DNA from: Micromonospora pisi
GTDB lineage: Bacteria > Actinomycetota > Actinomycetes > Mycobacteriales > Micromonosporaceae
Reading direction: 5' to 3'
Length of the DNA stretch: 64,000 nt
Assembly (NCBI RefSeq): GCF_003633685.1
Contig: NZ_RBKT01000001.1
Location: 7,750,001 to 7,814,000 of the forward strand
Part shown: one piece after another, positions 8,592 to 17,115 of the stretch
How the letters are laid out: each line of letters begins with the position of its first letter
Numbering within the stretch: the stretch's first letter is position 1
Notes under the pieces: generated by a model
What the model saw: the letters and a program-made list of their open reading frames with translations, nothing else
Told to the model about the DNA's origin: nothing
Databases searched by the model: none
Made by a program: the position numbers and the translations under genes

Positions 8592-9241
8592 GGGGTGAGG
8601 CCGGACTGTACGGCGAAGACCACCAGCTGCGCGCGGTCCCGGGCACCGAGTTTGACCATCGCGCGGCCCACGTGGGTACGGACGGTCGCGGGGCTGACCA
8701 CCAGCTCGGCGGCGATCTCGTCGTTGGAGCGGCCGGTGGAGACCCAGGCGACGATCTCGCGCTCCCGGTCGGTGAGCCGCTCCAACTCCGGGTGCGGGGC
8801 GCCGGACGGGGCGCCACGACCGGTGAACTGTTGGATCACCCGACGGGTCACCGACGGCGACAGCAGTGACGCGCCCTCGGCGACCACCCGCACCGCGTGC
8901 AACAGCTCGTCCGGAGGGGAGTCCTTGAGCACGAATCCGCTGGCCCCGTCACGCAGCGCCCCGAAGACGTAGTCGTCCAGCTCGAACGTCGTGAGCATCA
9001 CGACCCGAACCGTGGCGAGGGCCGGGTCCGAGGTGATCTCACGCAGCGCGGCCAGCCCGTCGAGCCGGGGCATCCGGATGTCCATCAGCACCACGTCCGG
9101 CCTGGTCCGCCGTACCAGGTCGACCCCGGTTCGCCCGTCGGCGGCCTCACCGACCAGCTCGGTGTCGTCCTCACTTTCCAGCAGGGTACGCAGCCCCATC
9201 CGTACCAGGGCCTGGTCGTCGATGACCACGACGCGAATCAT
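8588..9241 (-). CDS. NarL/LuxR-family response regulator
   Basis: A 217-residue two-component response regulator. The receiver domain (1-120) shows the acidic pocket VIDDQ, the phospho-acceptor Asp in VVLMDIRMP, the switch Thr in VMLTTFE and the Lys in FVLKDSPP. The C-terminal LuxR HTH has LTDREREIVAWVSTGRSNDE and SPATVRTHVGRAMVKL. ATG 9241 overlaps the histidine kinase stop (ATGA), indicating coupled synthesis of the pair. The kinase gene is divergent from an ABC export pair at 10620-12421, the likely regulatory target by analogy with many actinobacterial systems. Confidence 0.93.
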   Translation of the reverse strand: MIRVVVIDDQALVRMGLRTLLESEDDTELVGEAADGRTGVDLVRRTRPDVVLMDIRMPRLDGLAALREITSDPALATVRVVMLTTFELDDYVFGALRDGASGFVLKDSPPDELLHAVRVVAEGASLLSPSVTRRVIQQFTGRGAPSGAPHPELERLTDREREIVAWVSTGRSNDEIAAELVVSPATVRTHVGRAMVKLGARDRAQLVVFAVQSGLTP

Positions 9242-10449
9242 GACGGTGATCCTGGCACGTCGGCGGTGCCGGATCGAGTATCGACCGGCAGCCGGGCCCG
9301 TACCGCGAATCCGCCGTCGTCCCGGGGACCGGCCGCCAAGTCGCCGCCGAGCGCCTCGACCCGGGCCCGCATGCCGGCGATGCCGCTGCCCGATCGGCCG
9401 CCGCCACCCGGCCCCACCGGGCCGTCCTGCCGCTCGTCGGACGGGTCCGCCCGGCCGTTGTCGGCGACTTCCAGGACCAGGTCCCCACCCTGACGAGCCA
9501 CCCGCACCTGGGCCAGCGTCGCCCCGGCATGCCGCAGGACGTTCGTCAGCGACTCCTGCAACACCCGGTACGCGGCCCCGTCGACCTCGGGCGGCAGGTC
9601 GCCCACCCGGACGTCCGCCGTGATCTCCAGTCCACCGGTGCGGATCCGGTCGAGCAGCACCCCCGCCTCGGCCAGGCCGGGAGCGGGGCGCCGGGGAGCA
9701 TCCTCGCCCCTAGGGCCGCGTAAGACGTCGAGCTGGACGCGCATCCCGTGCAGCGACTCCCGGCTGGTGGCCTGGATCGCCTCCAGCGACTCGCGGGCCT
9801 TGCCCGGGTCCCGTTCCAGCACGTGCAGCGCGACTCCGGCCTGCATCGCGATCACGGCGAGTCCGTGGCCGACTGAGTCGTGCAGCTCCTGCGCCATCCG
9901 CAGCCGCTCCTCCGAGACCGCGCGGCGCGCGTGTGCCGCCCGCAACGCGGCCTCGGACTCCCTGCGGATCCGCACCGCCGCGCCGATCGCGGTCGGCAGC
10001 GCGACCGCCGCCGACGAGATGAGCAGCCAGTCCAGGTATGGCCCACGGTCGCTGGTGGTCAGCTCGGCCCCGAACCGGACGGCGCCAGCCAGGTGCACGG
10101 CCAGGCCCAGCCCGCTGTTCCAGAGCAACGCCCGGCGCGGCGGCCAGCCGATGGCCGTCGCCGCGGCGGCGACCGGGACCGCGATGAGGATCGGTCCGAC
10201 CGGATACCCCAGCGCCAGGTACGCCACGACGGACGCGCCGCAGCCGCCGAAGGCCACCCCGGGACGGCGGCGCGAGGTCGCCGAGGCGAGCGCCGCACAC
10301 ACCACCAGCGTGTACGCGAACCAGTCCGGCTCCCGGTTCCACCCGGATTCGTCCGCGCCGGCCGAACCCGTACCGAGGAGCCCGGCCACCAGGATCAGCA
10401 GCACCGGGGAAGCCGTCTCCCAGTGACGCCTCAGATCGTCGGTACGCAC
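9238..10449 (-). CDS. NarL-type sensor histidine kinase (HisKA_3)
   Basis: About 403 residues. The N-terminal half has several hydrophobic segments consistent with four to six membrane helices (for example VLLILVAGLLGTG). The HisKA_3 dimerisation motif with the phospho-accepting His is ELHDSVGHGLAVIAMQ; the ATPase domain follows with VLQESLTNVLRHAGAT (N box) and a glycine-rich GGGGRSGSGIAGM segment. GTG 10449 is preferred because GGTGGAGTG precedes it; upstream starts would add an unlikely charged leader. It partners with the overlapping response regulator and senses an unknown membrane signal. Confidence 0.9.
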   Translation of the reverse strand: MRTDDLRRHWETASPVLLILVAGLLGTGSAGADESGWNREPDWFAYTLVVCAALASATSRRRPGVAFGGCGASVVAYLALGYPVGPILIAVPVAAAATAIGWPPRRALLWNSGLGLAVHLAGAVRFGAELTTSDRGPYLDWLLISSAAVALPTAIGAAVRIRRESEAALRAAHARRAVSEERLRMAQELHDSVGHGLAVIAMQAGVALHVLERDPGKARESLEAIQATSRESLHGMRVQLDVLRGPRGEDAPRRPAPGLAEAGVLLDRIRTGGLEITADVRVGDLPPEVDGAAYRVLQESLTNVLRHAGATLAQVRVARQGGDLVLEVADNGRADPSDERQDGPVGPGGGGRSGSGIAGMRARVEALGGDLAAGPRDDGGFAVRARLPVDTRSGTADVPGSPS

Positions 10450-10619
10450 CACTCCACCCACTCTCGGTAGCGCCACGGTGGCACTTCGCTGCCGAGAATA
10501 GGTGCGTGGTGGCGCCACCACATCGCTGCGCCGACGTACCTGCGGTACGCGGATTTTCGTACGCGGGTAGCGGTGTCCGGCCGACGCGGAACAACGCCCC
10601 TGGTTGCGACGCTTCCGGC

Positions 10620-11552
10620 ATGACCGAAACAGTCGTGAGTACCGATCGGCTGACCAAGCGGTACGGCAGCCGTGCCGCTGTCGACAGTGTCAGCCTGACC
10701 GTCCGCAGGGGAGAGGTGTACGGCTTCCTCGGGCCCAACGGAGCGGGAAAGACCACCACCCTGCGTATGCTGCTGGGCCTGATCAGGCCGACCAGCGGGA
10801 GCGCCAGAGTACTGGGCCACCGCCCCGGTGCCCCGGCGGCGACCGCCCGGACCGGCGCGCTCATCGAAGGCCCCGGCTTCTACCCGTACCTGTCCGGGCG
10901 GGACAACCTCCGGGTGATGGCCCGCTACCGGGGGCTCGCCGAGACCGATGTAGACCTCGCGCTCGCCCGGGTCGACCTGACCGCCCACCGCCGTTCGGCG
11001 TTCCGTTCCTACTCGCTCGGCATGAAGCAGCGACTGGGCGTGGCGGCGGCGCTGCTGGGCCGCCCCGAGCTGCTGGTGCTCGACGAGCCGACCAACGGGT
11101 TGGACCCCGCCGGCATGGCCGACCTGCGGCAGTTGCTCGTGGACCTGGCCGGCCAGGGACAGACCGTACTGATCTCCAGCCACCTGCTCGGCGAGGTGCA
11201 GGAGATCTGCGACCGGGTAGGGGTGATCCGGAACGGGCGGCTGATCACGGAGAGCACCGTCGCCGAGGTACGGGGCACGGGCTCGCTCTACGTCCGCGCC
11301 GAACCGACCGGGACCGCCCTCGCGGTGGTGGCGCGAATCGTCGGCGACCATGCGGTCACCCTCACCGCGAGGGGAATCCGGATCGACGGTGACATCTCCC
11401 TCGCCCCGGAGATCGCGAAGGCGCTCGTCGGGCAGGGGGTTCTCCTGCACGAACTCCGGGTCGCCGAACGGACCCTCGAAGAGGTCTTCTTCGAACTCAC
11501 CACGAACGAATCCGTACCGGCCGGGGCCGGAGCGAGGAGGACGGACTCATGA
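10620..11552 (+). CDS. ABC transporter ATP-binding protein (drug-export type)
   Basis: A 310-residue ATPase of the CcmA/DRA family. Walker A is GPNGAGKTTT, the Q loop lies near MLLGLI, the signature is SYSLGMKQRL, Walker B is LLVLDEPTNGLDP and the switch His is in LISSHLLGE. The C-terminal 90 residues match the usual extension of antibiotic-resistance ATPases. ATG 10620 agrees with the family start. It overlaps the permease gene by four bases (ATGA), and together they form a type-2 exporter divergent from the two-component operon. Substrate unknown. Confidence 0.93.
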   Translation: MTETVVSTDRLTKRYGSRAAVDSVSLTVRRGEVYGFLGPNGAGKTTTLRMLLGLIRPTSGSARVLGHRPGAPAATARTGALIEGPGFYPYLSGRDNLRVMARYRGLAETDVDLALARVDLTAHRRSAFRSYSLGMKQRLGVAAALLGRPELLVLDEPTNGLDPAGMADLRQLLVDLAGQGQTVLISSHLLGEVQEICDRVGVIRNGRLITESTVAEVRGTGSLYVRAEPTGTALAVVARIVGDHAVTLTARGIRIDGDISLAPEIAKALVGQGVLLHELRVAERTLEEVFFELTTNESVPAGAGARRTDS

Positions 11553-12421
11553 ACGCGCTCCGTGGACCGGTGTCGCTGCTCGCCAGCACCCGAGCCGAAC
11601 TGCTGCGCCTGGGCAGATGGCCGGCGCTCTGGGCCGTACTGGCCGTCGGGATGGCGGTGGACATCCTGTTCGGCTACGTCTTCGACTACGTCGGTTTCCG
11701 TACCGGCGGCGGTTCGCCGGTCAACGAGGGCATGCCGCCCGAGCAGTTGCTGCAGGACCTGCTGCCGGTCGGCGTACCCGAGAACACGCTTGCCGGCACG
11801 CCCATGTTCGGCGGTCCGCTCCTGCTGATCCTCGGCGCGCTGGCGATCGGCGGCGGATACGGCTGGGGTACCTGGAAGACGGTCTTCACCCAGTCCTCTT
11901 CCCGCGCCTCGGCCTGCGGCGGAACGCTCACCGCCCTCGGCGTCGTGCTCGTCGTCCAGGTCGTGGCGACGTTCATGGTCAACTTCGGATTGGCCGCGCT
12001 GGTCGCCGGGGTCGAGTCCCAGCCGCTGCGTTGGCCGCCGGCGGCCGAGGTCGCGACGGCGCTCGGCGCCACCCTGCTGATCTACGCGATGTGGGCCGCC
12101 GCCGGGGTCCTCGTCGGCACCCTGACCCGCAGTCCAGCGCTCGCTGTCGGCCTCGGTCTGGTGTGGTCGCTCGCGGTGGAGAACCTGCTGCGCGGGGTCG
12201 CGAACGTGCTGGAACCCGTCGAGGCCGTCGCCAACCTGCTCCCCGGTACGGCGGCCGGCTCACTCGCCGGGGCGCTCGGCGCGCGTACGTTCGCCGACGA
12301 GGGCGTACCGGGAGTGCTGGCGATCCTCGACGGCGGTCCCGCCACCCTCCTGCTCGCCGGATACACCGTCGCCTTCGCGGTCGCCGCCGCTCTGCTGCTC
12401 ACCCGGCGGGACCTGGCCTGA
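11549..12421 (+). CDS. ABC-2 type transporter permease
   Basis: A 290-residue membrane protein with about six hydrophobic helices, seen at ALWAVLAVGMAVDILFGYV, LLLILGALAIGGGYGWG, ALGVVLVVQVVATFMVN, LGATLLIYAMWAAAGVLVG and a last helix near the C-terminus. The GWGTWKTVFTQ block is typical of ABC-2 permeases between helices 2 and 3. It is translationally coupled to the ATPase upstream and followed by a strong hairpin terminator. Likely exports a drug, lipid or peptide in response to the divergent sensor kinase. Confidence 0.88.
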   Translation: MNALRGPVSLLASTRAELLRLGRWPALWAVLAVGMAVDILFGYVFDYVGFRTGGGSPVNEGMPPEQLLQDLLPVGVPENTLAGTPMFGGPLLLILGALAIGGGYGWGTWKTVFTQSSSRASACGGTLTALGVVLVVQVVATFMVNFGLAALVAGVESQPLRWPPAAEVATALGATLLIYAMWAAAGVLVGTLTRSPALAVGLGLVWSLAVENLLRGVANVLEPVEAVANLLPGTAAGSLAGALGARTFADEGVPGVLAILDGGPATLLLAGYTVAFAVAAALLLTRRDLA

Positions 12422-12461
12422 ACGTTGCTCGACAACCGCCCCGGTCGGGCGGATCCGTGGC

Positions 12462-12502
12462 GGCGCCGCCGAAGCCGGAACCGATCCGGCTTCGGCGGCG
12501 CC
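12462..12502. terminator. Perfect 18-bp hairpin terminator
   Basis: GGCGCCGCCGAAGCCGGA pairs exactly with 12485-12502, with a 5-base loop. It sits between the end of the ABC permease and the end of the convergent TetR gene, so it can stop transcripts from both sides. Confidence 0.85.
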
Positions 12503-12515
12503 AGCTCGTGTCCGG

Positions 12516-13262
12516 CTATTCGCGACGGGACGGTTCGACGGTCATGGTCGGCGGTTGGCGGACCAGTCCGTCGATCAGCTGGTCGAGCAGGCGGTCGAAG
12601 CTGGACGGCGCCCGGCCGTCGCTGTTGGAGAGCACCTCGGCCAGTCGGGGATAGTCGCCACCGCGTACGACCGTGTGCAGGTAACGGACCTGGGCGGCCA
12701 CCGACTCCTGTGGTTGGCGGCCGTCGCGCTCCTGGGCGACCTCCTGCGCGACGTAGTTCGCGACGAAGCCGGTGAGCAGCGCGACGACCTCCAACTTGGA
12801 CTGGCTGTCGAGATCGGTGCCGGCGAGCGCGTTGAGCGCGTATTCCATCGCGGCGAGGGTGTGCGGGCCGAGGGTCTGCCGGAAGGCCAGCGCCGACGGC
12901 AGCCACGGGTGCCGCCGCATGATCGTCCGTTGGGTCCGGGCGAGTTGGCGTAGGTCGACGCGCCAGTCGCCGCTGGGCGGGGGCAGCTCGTACTCGCCGC
13001 TCGCCTGGTCGATCATCAGCTCGAGCAGGGTCTCCTTGTCCGGCACGTAGCTGTAGAGCGACATCGCGCCGGCCCCGATGTCGGTGGCGACCCGGCGGAT
13101 GGTGACGGCGGAGAGCCCTTCGGCGTCGGCGACCGCGATGGCGGCGGCGGTGATCTCCGTACGGGTGTGGGTTGGTGGCCGACCGAGCCGGGAGCCGCCG
13201 GGGCGAAGCCACAGGGCCTCGGGATCGACGGCTCCGCCGTCTGTCGGTCGTGCCCGGCCCAC
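12516..13262 (-). CDS. TetR/AcrR-family transcriptional regulator
   Basis: A 248-residue repressor. The DNA-binding helices are seen at ITAAAIAVADAEGLSAVTIR and VATDIGAGAMSLYSYVPDKE; the remaining 170 residues form the ligand-binding and dimerisation domain, which starts with LLELMIDQASGEYE. GTG 13262 is chosen because GGAGGAGG lies four to eight bases upstream; an in-frame ATG at 13292 is less well placed. The region upstream (13263-13340) is short and A/T-rich near 13310, a likely promoter. Target may be the adjacent ABC exporter, but no palindromic operator was identified. Confidence 0.85.
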   Translation of the reverse strand: MGRARPTDGGAVDPEALWLRPGGSRLGRPPTHTRTEITAAAIAVADAEGLSAVTIRRVATDIGAGAMSLYSYVPDKETLLELMIDQASGEYELPPPSGDWRVDLRQLARTQRTIMRRHPWLPSALAFRQTLGPHTLAAMEYALNALAGTDLDSQSKLEVVALLTGFVANYVAQEVAQERDGRQPQESVAAQVRYLHTVVRGGDYPRLAEVLSNSDGRAPSSFDRLLDQLIDGLVRQPPTMTVEPSRRE

Positions 13263-13340
13263 GTGTCCTCCTCCGTCCGGTCCGGCGCCCATTATGCGGC
13301 AGCCACTATTTTAGTACCTTGTACGGAAATGGTGGTCCAG

Positions 13341-14150
13341 CTACGCGGACTGGTCCGACCTGACCGGGGTGGTCAGTGGTTCACCGGTCTCCAACAGGCT
13401 CTTCAAGCTGGAGAGCAGCTCCGGCCAGCCGTGCTGGATGCCCTCCCGGATGGTGCTGCCCGGTTCGAAGCCGTCATGTGTCACGGTCAACTTGACCATG
13501 TCGCCGACCGGCTCGATCTCGAAGGTGACCTTCGAGCGGGGTTCGGCGGACATCTGGGCGAAGAGCTCGTCGCTCATGTCGTGCGCCCTGGCGAACTCGG
13601 GGCCGATGGTGTGCCAGGTGTAGGAGAGCCGGCGGTAGGGGTCGGCTTCGAGTACGACCTGCTCCGGGTCGGCCATCCGGATGCCGCTCTCCTCCCAGAT
13701 CATGGTCGAGCCCACGGTCCACTCCGACTCGAAGGCCACGCCCCAGTAGCGACGGGTGAACGCGGGGTCGGTCAATGCCTGCCAGAGTCGTTCCGGAGTG
13801 GTGCTGATGTAGTTCGTGTAGACGAATTCGAGGTCGCCCATGGGTTGCTCTTCCAGTGCTCGCTTCAGGTCCGCGAGCACGTGCACCCGCTCGCGGTGGT
13901 ACTGGCTGATCCAGCGTTCGGTGATGGCGTTGATCGGCGCCGCGTTGAGGTAGTGCAACTTCTCGCGGCCCTGCCACACCGGGGTCACCAGGTTGGCCGA
14001 CTCCAGCACCGCCAGATGTTTGCTGACGGACTGTCGGGCCATGTCCAGTCCGGCGCACAACTCACGCAGGCTCTGGCCGTTGCGGGCGTTCAGGCTGTCG
14101 AGTAGCCGGCGGCGGCTGGCGTCTGCCAGCGCCTTGAACACCTCGTCCAT
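13341..14150 (-). CDS. ArsR-family HTH fused to SRPBCC (AHSA1) domain
   Basis: A 269-residue fusion. Residues 1-100 are an ArsR winged helix (FKALADASRRRLLDSL, SLRELCAGLDMARQSVSKHL); residues about 105-260 are an activator-of-Hsp90-type SRPBCC domain with FVYTNYISTTPERLWQALTD and YWGVAFESEW. In this family the SRPBCC part is thought to bind a hydrophobic ligand or act as an enzyme while the HTH autoregulates. ATG 14150 starts at the ArsR motif. Two identical-arm palindromes lie 21-67 bases upstream and are the likely operator. Other actinobacteria carry the two domains as separate adjacent genes as well as fused. Confidence 0.85.
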   Translation of the reverse strand: MDEVFKALADASRRRLLDSLNARNGQSLRELCAGLDMARQSVSKHLAVLESANLVTPVWQGREKLHYLNAAPINAITERWISQYHRERVHVLADLKRALEEQPMGDLEFVYTNYISTTPERLWQALTDPAFTRRYWGVAFESEWTVGSTMIWEESGIRMADPEQVVLEADPYRRLSYTWHTIGPEFARAHDMSDELFAQMSAEPRSKVTFEIEPVGDMVKLTVTHDGFEPGSTIREGIQHGWPELLSSLKSLLETGEPLTTPVRSDQSA

Positions 14151-14170
14151 CTCTCCGGTTACCCCCGAAC

Positions 14171-14217
14171 ATGCAGCCGGTTGGCTGCATGAAACATATG
14201 CAGCCTTCCGGCTGCAT
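14171..14217. promoter_or_regulatory. Double palindromic operator for the ArsR-SRPBCC regulator
   Basis: Two perfect palindromes with the same arms: ATGCAGCC-ggtt-GGCTGCAT (14171-14190) and ATGCAGCC-ttcc-GGCTGCAT (14198-14217), 27 bp centre to centre. They lie just upstream of the ArsR-SRPBCC start. Identical arms with different spacers point to a dimer-binding site used twice. Confidence 0.8.
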
Positions 14218-14256
14218 GTCAAGCCGGGGAAGGTCCGAACCGAGTCGCGGTGGTCG

Positions 14257-15324
14257 CTACCGACCGACCCTCACGGCGATCGCGAGAAACCGGTGTACGG
14301 CGTCGTCATACCTGGTCAGGTGCCATCCCGCCTGCCCGGCCGAGGTGCGCAGCGGAGTCTGCGACAGTGGCTCGTCGGGGCGGACCGGGCGGCCGTGTCG
14401 GGCGGCCAGCGCGGCCCGACCGGAGGGATGGAAGAGGATCAGGAGCCCACCCGGACGGGTGATCCGGGCGAGTTCGCGCAGACCGGCGTCAGGCTCCGGC
14501 AGGTGCATGATCAGCCCGGCCGCGAAGACCGCGTCCACCGCCCCGTCCCGGACGGGCAGTTGCCGGGCATCGCCGAGCACCAGGGTGGCGAGCCGTTCCC
14601 GGGCGCGGGTCCGCGCGACGGTGAGCATTTCCGGAGTGAGGTCCAGCCCGATCACGTGGCCGTACGGGCCCACGGCCTCCCGCAGCGCCGGAAGCGCGCG
14701 ACCGGTGCCGCAGCCGACGTCGACCACCGACCCGCCCAGGGGCAGCCCCGCCTCGGCGACCGCGGCGGCGTACGCCGGCAGGTCGTCGCCGAACCTGGTG
14801 TCCCAGGTCTCGGCACGGATGGCGAAGAACGCCCGCGACTCGCTGAGATGCCAGAGGTCGCGGGCCACCAGTCGGGCATCGAGGTGACGGATCACCGGCC
14901 AGAGCGGGTCGTGCAGATCCACCACGATGTCGCAGCCATCCTCGTGGTCACCCCGGCCAGACCGGCCGCCCGGCGGCCTCCGCAGCCAGATCACCACGTC
15001 CCACTTCCCGGTCGGCGGACGCTCGCGCCACCGTGGGCCGTCGGCGAGCGCCACGATCTCCGGGCCCTGTTCGGCCCGCCAGGAGTCCTCCGTCGCCAGT
15101 GGCGCGGTGCCGGTCAGTCGGGCACAGGGGCGCCCGGTCCCGTGCAGGGCGGCGGCGAGCCGATCGGCGACCAGTCCGGCGTACGCGTCGAAGCCGTCGA
15201 CAACGACGGTGACCGCGCCCGACGGGATGGCGCGGGTCAGGTGGTCCAGGACCTCGACCCAGCGACGGGCCTGCTGGTCGGTCATTGCCTCAGGGGCCGC
15301 CGACGGCACCGCTTCACCAGCCAT
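14257..15324 (-). CDS. SAM-dependent methyltransferase with degenerate uridine-kinase-like N-terminal domain
   Basis: About 355 residues. Residues 30-165 resemble a uridine-kinase-like P-loop fold (AVTVVVDGFDAYAGLVADRL, later WDVVIWLRRPP), but the Walker A Gly-x-x-x-x-Gly-Lys-Thr is replaced by DGFDAYAGL, so ATP binding looks lost. Residues 170-355 are a class I methyltransferase: motif I VVDVGCGTGRALPAL, then GLDLTPEML, GDARQLPVRDGAVDAVFA and ARITRPGGLLIL. ATG 15324 is the first start that excludes a low-quality leader; an internal ATG at residue 13 is possible. Divergent from modA. Substrate unknown. Confidence 0.75.
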   Translation of the reverse strand: MAGEAVPSAAPEAMTDQQARRWVEVLDHLTRAIPSGAVTVVVDGFDAYAGLVADRLAAALHGTGRPCARLTGTAPLATEDSWRAEQGPEIVALADGPRWRERPPTGKWDVVIWLRRPPGGRSGRGDHEDGCDIVVDLHDPLWPVIRHLDARLVARDLWHLSESRAFFAIRAETWDTRFGDDLPAYAAAVAEAGLPLGGSVVDVGCGTGRALPALREAVGPYGHVIGLDLTPEMLTVARTRARERLATLVLGDARQLPVRDGAVDAVFAAGLIMHLPEPDAGLRELARITRPGGLLILFHPSGRAALAARHGRPVRPDEPLSQTPLRTSAGQAGWHLTRYDDAVHRFLAIAVRVGR

Positions 15325-15458
15325 GCATTCATCATGCAGATGCGACTGAGTGTTGGCCAGCCCCATGGAGGATGCGAGCCGACAGGTCTCTTCCTCATAG
15401 CAGATGCGGCGCATTAAAGTGGCCATGTCCCGCACCGCTACCGAGGGAGGACCAACCC

Positions 15459-16259
15459 GTGGGAGCACGACGGTTCCGCAGCGCCCTGGCCGCACTCGCC
15501 GCGCTGGTGGTGCTGGGTCTGTCCGGCTGTGGAGACAGCGCCGACACCGCCAGCCCCCAGCCGGGCGGCAGCGGCTCAGGGGTCACCGGAACGGTCACCG
15601 TCTTCGCCGCGGCGTCGCTGACCGAATCGTTCACCACCATCGGCAAGGACTTCGAGGCGGCCAACCCCGGCGTGAAGGTCACCTTCAGCTTCGGCGGCAG
15701 CTCGGCCCTCGCCACCCAGATCAACCAGGGCGCCCCCGCCGACGTCTTCGCCTCCGCCGCGCCGGCGAACATGAAGACCGTCACCGACGCCGGAAACGGC
15801 GACGGCAGCCCGAGCACCTTCGTGAAGAACCAGCTCGTCATCGCCGTGCCGAAGGGCAACCCCGACGGCGTCACCGGACTGACCGACCTGACCAGACCCG
15901 ACGCGAAGGTCGCCCTCTGCGCCGAGCAGGTCCCCTGCGGCGCGGCGGCGAAGAAGGCCCTCACCGCCGCCGGCGTGAAACTCACCCCGGTCACCCTGGA
16001 ACAGGACGTCAAGGGCGCCCTGTCCAAGGTGAAGCTCGGCGAGGTCGACGCCGCCCTGGTCTACCGGACCGACGCCAGGACATCCACCGCCGACGTGGAC
16101 GGCATCGAGTTCCCCGAATCGGCCGGTGCGATCAACGACTACCCGATCACCGTGCTGAAGAGCGCCCCGAACAAGGCCGGCGCGGCGGCGTTCGTCGCCT
16201 ACGTGCTCTCTGACACGGGCAGGTCCGTGCTCACCCGGGCCGGCTTCCAGGCACCCTAG
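15459..16259 (+). CDS. modA: Molybdate ABC transporter substrate-binding lipoprotein ModA
   Basis: A 266-residue binding protein that captures molybdate or tungstate outside the membrane for the ModBC importer. The signal peptide ends in a lipobox (LGLSGC). The mature part opens with VTVFAAASLTESF and contains SFGGSSALATQI, GAPADVFASA and ALVYRTDA, all typical of ModA oxyanion-binding loops. GTG 15459 has GAGGGAGG eight bases upstream. First gene of modABC, with only four bases before modB. The operon supplies molybdenum cofactor enzymes. Confidence 0.93.
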   Translation: MGARRFRSALAALAALVVLGLSGCGDSADTASPQPGGSGSGVTGTVTVFAAASLTESFTTIGKDFEAANPGVKVTFSFGGSSALATQINQGAPADVFASAAPANMKTVTDAGNGDGSPSTFVKNQLVIAVPKGNPDGVTGLTDLTRPDAKVALCAEQVPCGAAAKKALTAAGVKLTPVTLEQDVKGALSKVKLGEVDAALVYRTDARTSTADVDGIEFPESAGAINDYPITVLKSAPNKAGAAAFVAYVLSDTGRSVLTRAGFQAP

Positions 16260-16263
16260 ACCC

Positions 16264-17115
16264 GTGCCCCTCGTAGACGATTCCGACGTGACGGCGCGGC
16301 CCGGGCGGGCCACGCCGTCCCGCCCCCGCCGGCGCGGCGGACGGATTCCGGTCGCGCTGCTCGTACCCGCCGCCATCGGTCTGCTCTACCTGGTTCTGCC
16401 GCTGGTCGGACTCCTGGTCCGGACACCATGGAGCACCCTGCCGCAGCGACTGGCCGAACCCGGCGTACTCACCGCGCTGCGACTGTCGCTACAGACCGCC
16501 ACCCTCGCCACGGTGCTCTGCCTCGCGTTCGGCGTACCCCTGGCCTGGCTCCTCGCGCGGATCGAGTTCCCCGGCCGCCGGGTCGTACGCGCCCTCGTCA
16601 CCGTGCCGCTCGTCCTGCCGCCCGTCGTCGGGGGAGTCGCGCTGCTGCTGGTTTTTGGCCGCCGGGGCCTGCTCGGCGGCTGGCTCGACAGCACCTTCGG
16701 CATCACCCTGCCGTTCACCACCACCGGCGTCGTCCTCGCCGAGGCGTTTGTCGCCATGCCGTTCCTGATCATCGCCGTCGAGGGGGCGCTACGCGGCGCG
16801 GACACCCGCTACGAGGAAGCCGCCGCCACCCTCGGCGCCGGCCGGTGGACCACGTTCACCCACGTCACGCTCCCACTCGTCGCGCCCGGCATCGCCGCCG
16901 GTGCGGTGCTCTGCTGGGCCCGCGCGCTCGGCGAGTTCGGCGCCACCATCACCTTCGCCGGTAACTTCCCCGGCCGGACCCAGACCATGCCGCTCGCCGT
17001 CTACCTCGCCCTGGAGACCGACCTGGAATCGGCGATCGTCCTCAGCCTCATCCTGCTCACCGTCTCCGTCGCGATCCTGGCCAGCCTCCGCGACCGATGG
17101 ATCACCAGCCCATGA
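16264..17115 (+). CDS. modB: Molybdate ABC transporter permease ModB
   Basis: A 283-residue inner-membrane permease with about six helices. The cytoplasmic EAA loop that docks the ATPase is seen as EEAAATLGAGRWTTF. Helices include PVALLVPAAIGLLYLVLPLV and TVPLVLPPVVGGVALLLVF. GTG 16264 follows modA by four bases, and the stop overlaps the modC start (ATGA). The first 35 residues form a charged cytoplasmic leader that is longer than in many ModB proteins, so an internal start is conceivable. Confidence 0.92.
   Translation: MPLVDDSDVTARPGRATPSRPRRRGGRIPVALLVPAAIGLLYLVLPLVGLLVRTPWSTLPQRLAEPGVLTALRLSLQTATLATVLCLAFGVPLAWLLARIEFPGRRVVRALVTVPLVLPPVVGGVALLLVFGRRGLLGGWLDSTFGITLPFTTTGVVLAEAFVAMPFLIIAVEGALRGADTRYEEAAATLGAGRWTTFTHVTLPLVAPGIAAGAVLCWARALGEFGATITFAGNFPGRTQTMPLAVYLALETDLESAIVLSLILLTVSVAILASLRDRWITSP

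Noticed and set aside
15336-15408. Direct repeat GCAGATGCG twice in the modA / methyltransferase divergent region
   Set aside because: Only nine bases, 64 bp apart, without symmetry; not a recognisable ModE or molybdate-riboswitch element.
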